Assembly: GCA_950071955.1 (NCBI GenBank)
Contig: CATMOC010000184.1
Span: 1-7,216, forward strand
Direction: 5' to 3'
DNA length: 7,216 nt
From: an uncultured Mesorhizobium sp.
GTDB lineage: Bacteria; Pseudomonadota; Alphaproteobacteria; Rhizobiales; Rhizobiaceae
A program made the position numbers and the translations under genes. Position 1 is the first letter of the stretch; the number at the start of each line of letters is the position of its first letter. Below the pieces are notes generated by a model. The model saw nothing but the letters and a program-made list of their open reading frames with translations, had not been told where the DNA came from and did not search any database. Shown in pieces: positions 6,651 through 7,216 of the stretch.

Positions 6651-6679
6651 TGACGCCACTCGCCACGACGCGCAAGCTT

Positions 6680-7216
6680 TCAGAACTCGAACGCGGGCTC
6701 ACTCTGGAAACCCGGCAGAGGCTTGATCGCGGCGTTGAAGCCGCGGCGCCCGGAAACGACACCGGAATGCCGGACATAAAGCCGCGCGACTCCCGCGTTT
6801 CCATACCCTTCCACGGCGACAAGCCGTCCCCCGTCCTTCAACTGGGCCAGGAGATTTTCCGGCACCTTGTCCACAGCTCCTTCGATGACGATCACGTCGT
6901 AGGGCGCTTCGGAAGGATAACCGTCCGCCAGCGGCCCCTGCACGACGGCGACGTTGTCGTAGCCGAGCTCGGACAGGGTCGAGGTGGCGTCATCCGCAAG
7001 TGTCGGATCGCATTCCAATGCGATCACGGAGCCGGCGACGAGCGAGAGGATGGCGGCCGGATATCCCGTGCCCGTGCCGACATCCAGCACCACGTCGTCC
7101 TCGTCGATGTCGGCAAGTTGCAGCATCTTGGCGAAGGGAGACGCTTCCATGAGAAAGCGGCGATCGGGAGAACCGGGTGGCGTGATCTCGATGTCCTCGT
7201 CCAGCGTGTCCTGCAA
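6680..7216 (-). CDS. PCMT-family methyltransferase (protein-L-isoaspartate O-methyltransferase-like), C-terminal 178 residues
   Basis: An SAM-dependent Rossmann methyltransferase of the PCMT family, whose founding members methylate isoaspartyl residues for protein repair in the cytoplasm. The N-terminal ~35-40 residues lie beyond the window (family length ~215). Visible: RFLMEASPFAKMLQLADI (20-37), motif I VLDVGTGTGYPAAIL (43-57), ALECD (66-70) whose acidic residues contact SAM, then NVAVVQG and APYDVIVIEGAVDKVPENLLAQLKDGG (from 104), the family's post-I and motif II/III region. In canonical enzymes the segment before motif I carries a TISQP-type substrate motif. Here the counterpart reads DRRFLMEAS, as in the divergent alphaproteobacterial branch found beside tolC, so true isoaspartate repair is unproven. 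The stop (TGA, 6680-6682) is 170 bases from the tolC start on the same strand, so co-transcription is possible. Confidence 0.88.
   Translation of the reverse strand: MQDTLDEDIEITPPGSPDRRFLMEASPFAKMLQLADIDEDDVVLDVGTGTGYPAAILSLVAGSVIALECDPTLADDATSTLSELGYDNVAVVQGPLADGYPSEAPYDVIVIEGAVDKVPENLLAQLKDGGRLVAVEGYGNAGVARLYVRHSGVVSGRRGFNAAIKPLPGFQSEPAFEF

Overview
The window looks like an alphaproteobacterial chromosome segment, most likely Hyphomicrobiales (Rhizobiales). The support is a GC-rich sequence, an alphaproteobacteria-restricted PopZ-type polar organiser, and the order PCMT methyltransferase - tolC - popZ - valS. All six genes I can support lie on the minus strand, so the biological reading direction is from 7216 down to 1. 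No RNA gene, insertion sequence, CRISPR array or phage gene is visible.

In gene order: (1) 6680-7216 is the C-terminal ~178 residues of a PCMT-family methyltransferase whose start lies beyond the window. (2) 5145-6509 is a TolC-family outer-membrane efflux/secretion channel with a signal peptide and probably a GTG start. (3) 4277-4996 is PopZ, with a conserved N-terminal helix, a long acidic/proline-rich linker and a conserved C-terminal oligomerisation region. (4) 1248-4157 is a complete valyl-tRNA synthetase, preceded by a recognisable sigma70-like promoter. These four form an ordinary housekeeping neighbourhood.

The left end (1-1072) is different. The 190-codon ORF at 500-1072 starts as a TerC-family membrane protein but ends with what reads as the last two helices of an MFS transporter, so it appears to be a chimera of two unrelated genes joined near 670-730. 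A truncated SDR oxidoreductase (1-426, running off the window) follows. The simplest inference is a deletion, insertion or mis-assembly joint between the valS/terC side and a foreign MFS-SDR transport/catabolism operon. This is the most unusual observation in the window.

All intergenic gaps are under 180 bases. They hold candidate ribosome binding sites, one candidate valS promoter overlapped by inverted repeats, several short GC hairpins without clear T-tracts, and a perfect 10-base palindrome upstream of tolC. I do not see a convincing new defence or mobile system.
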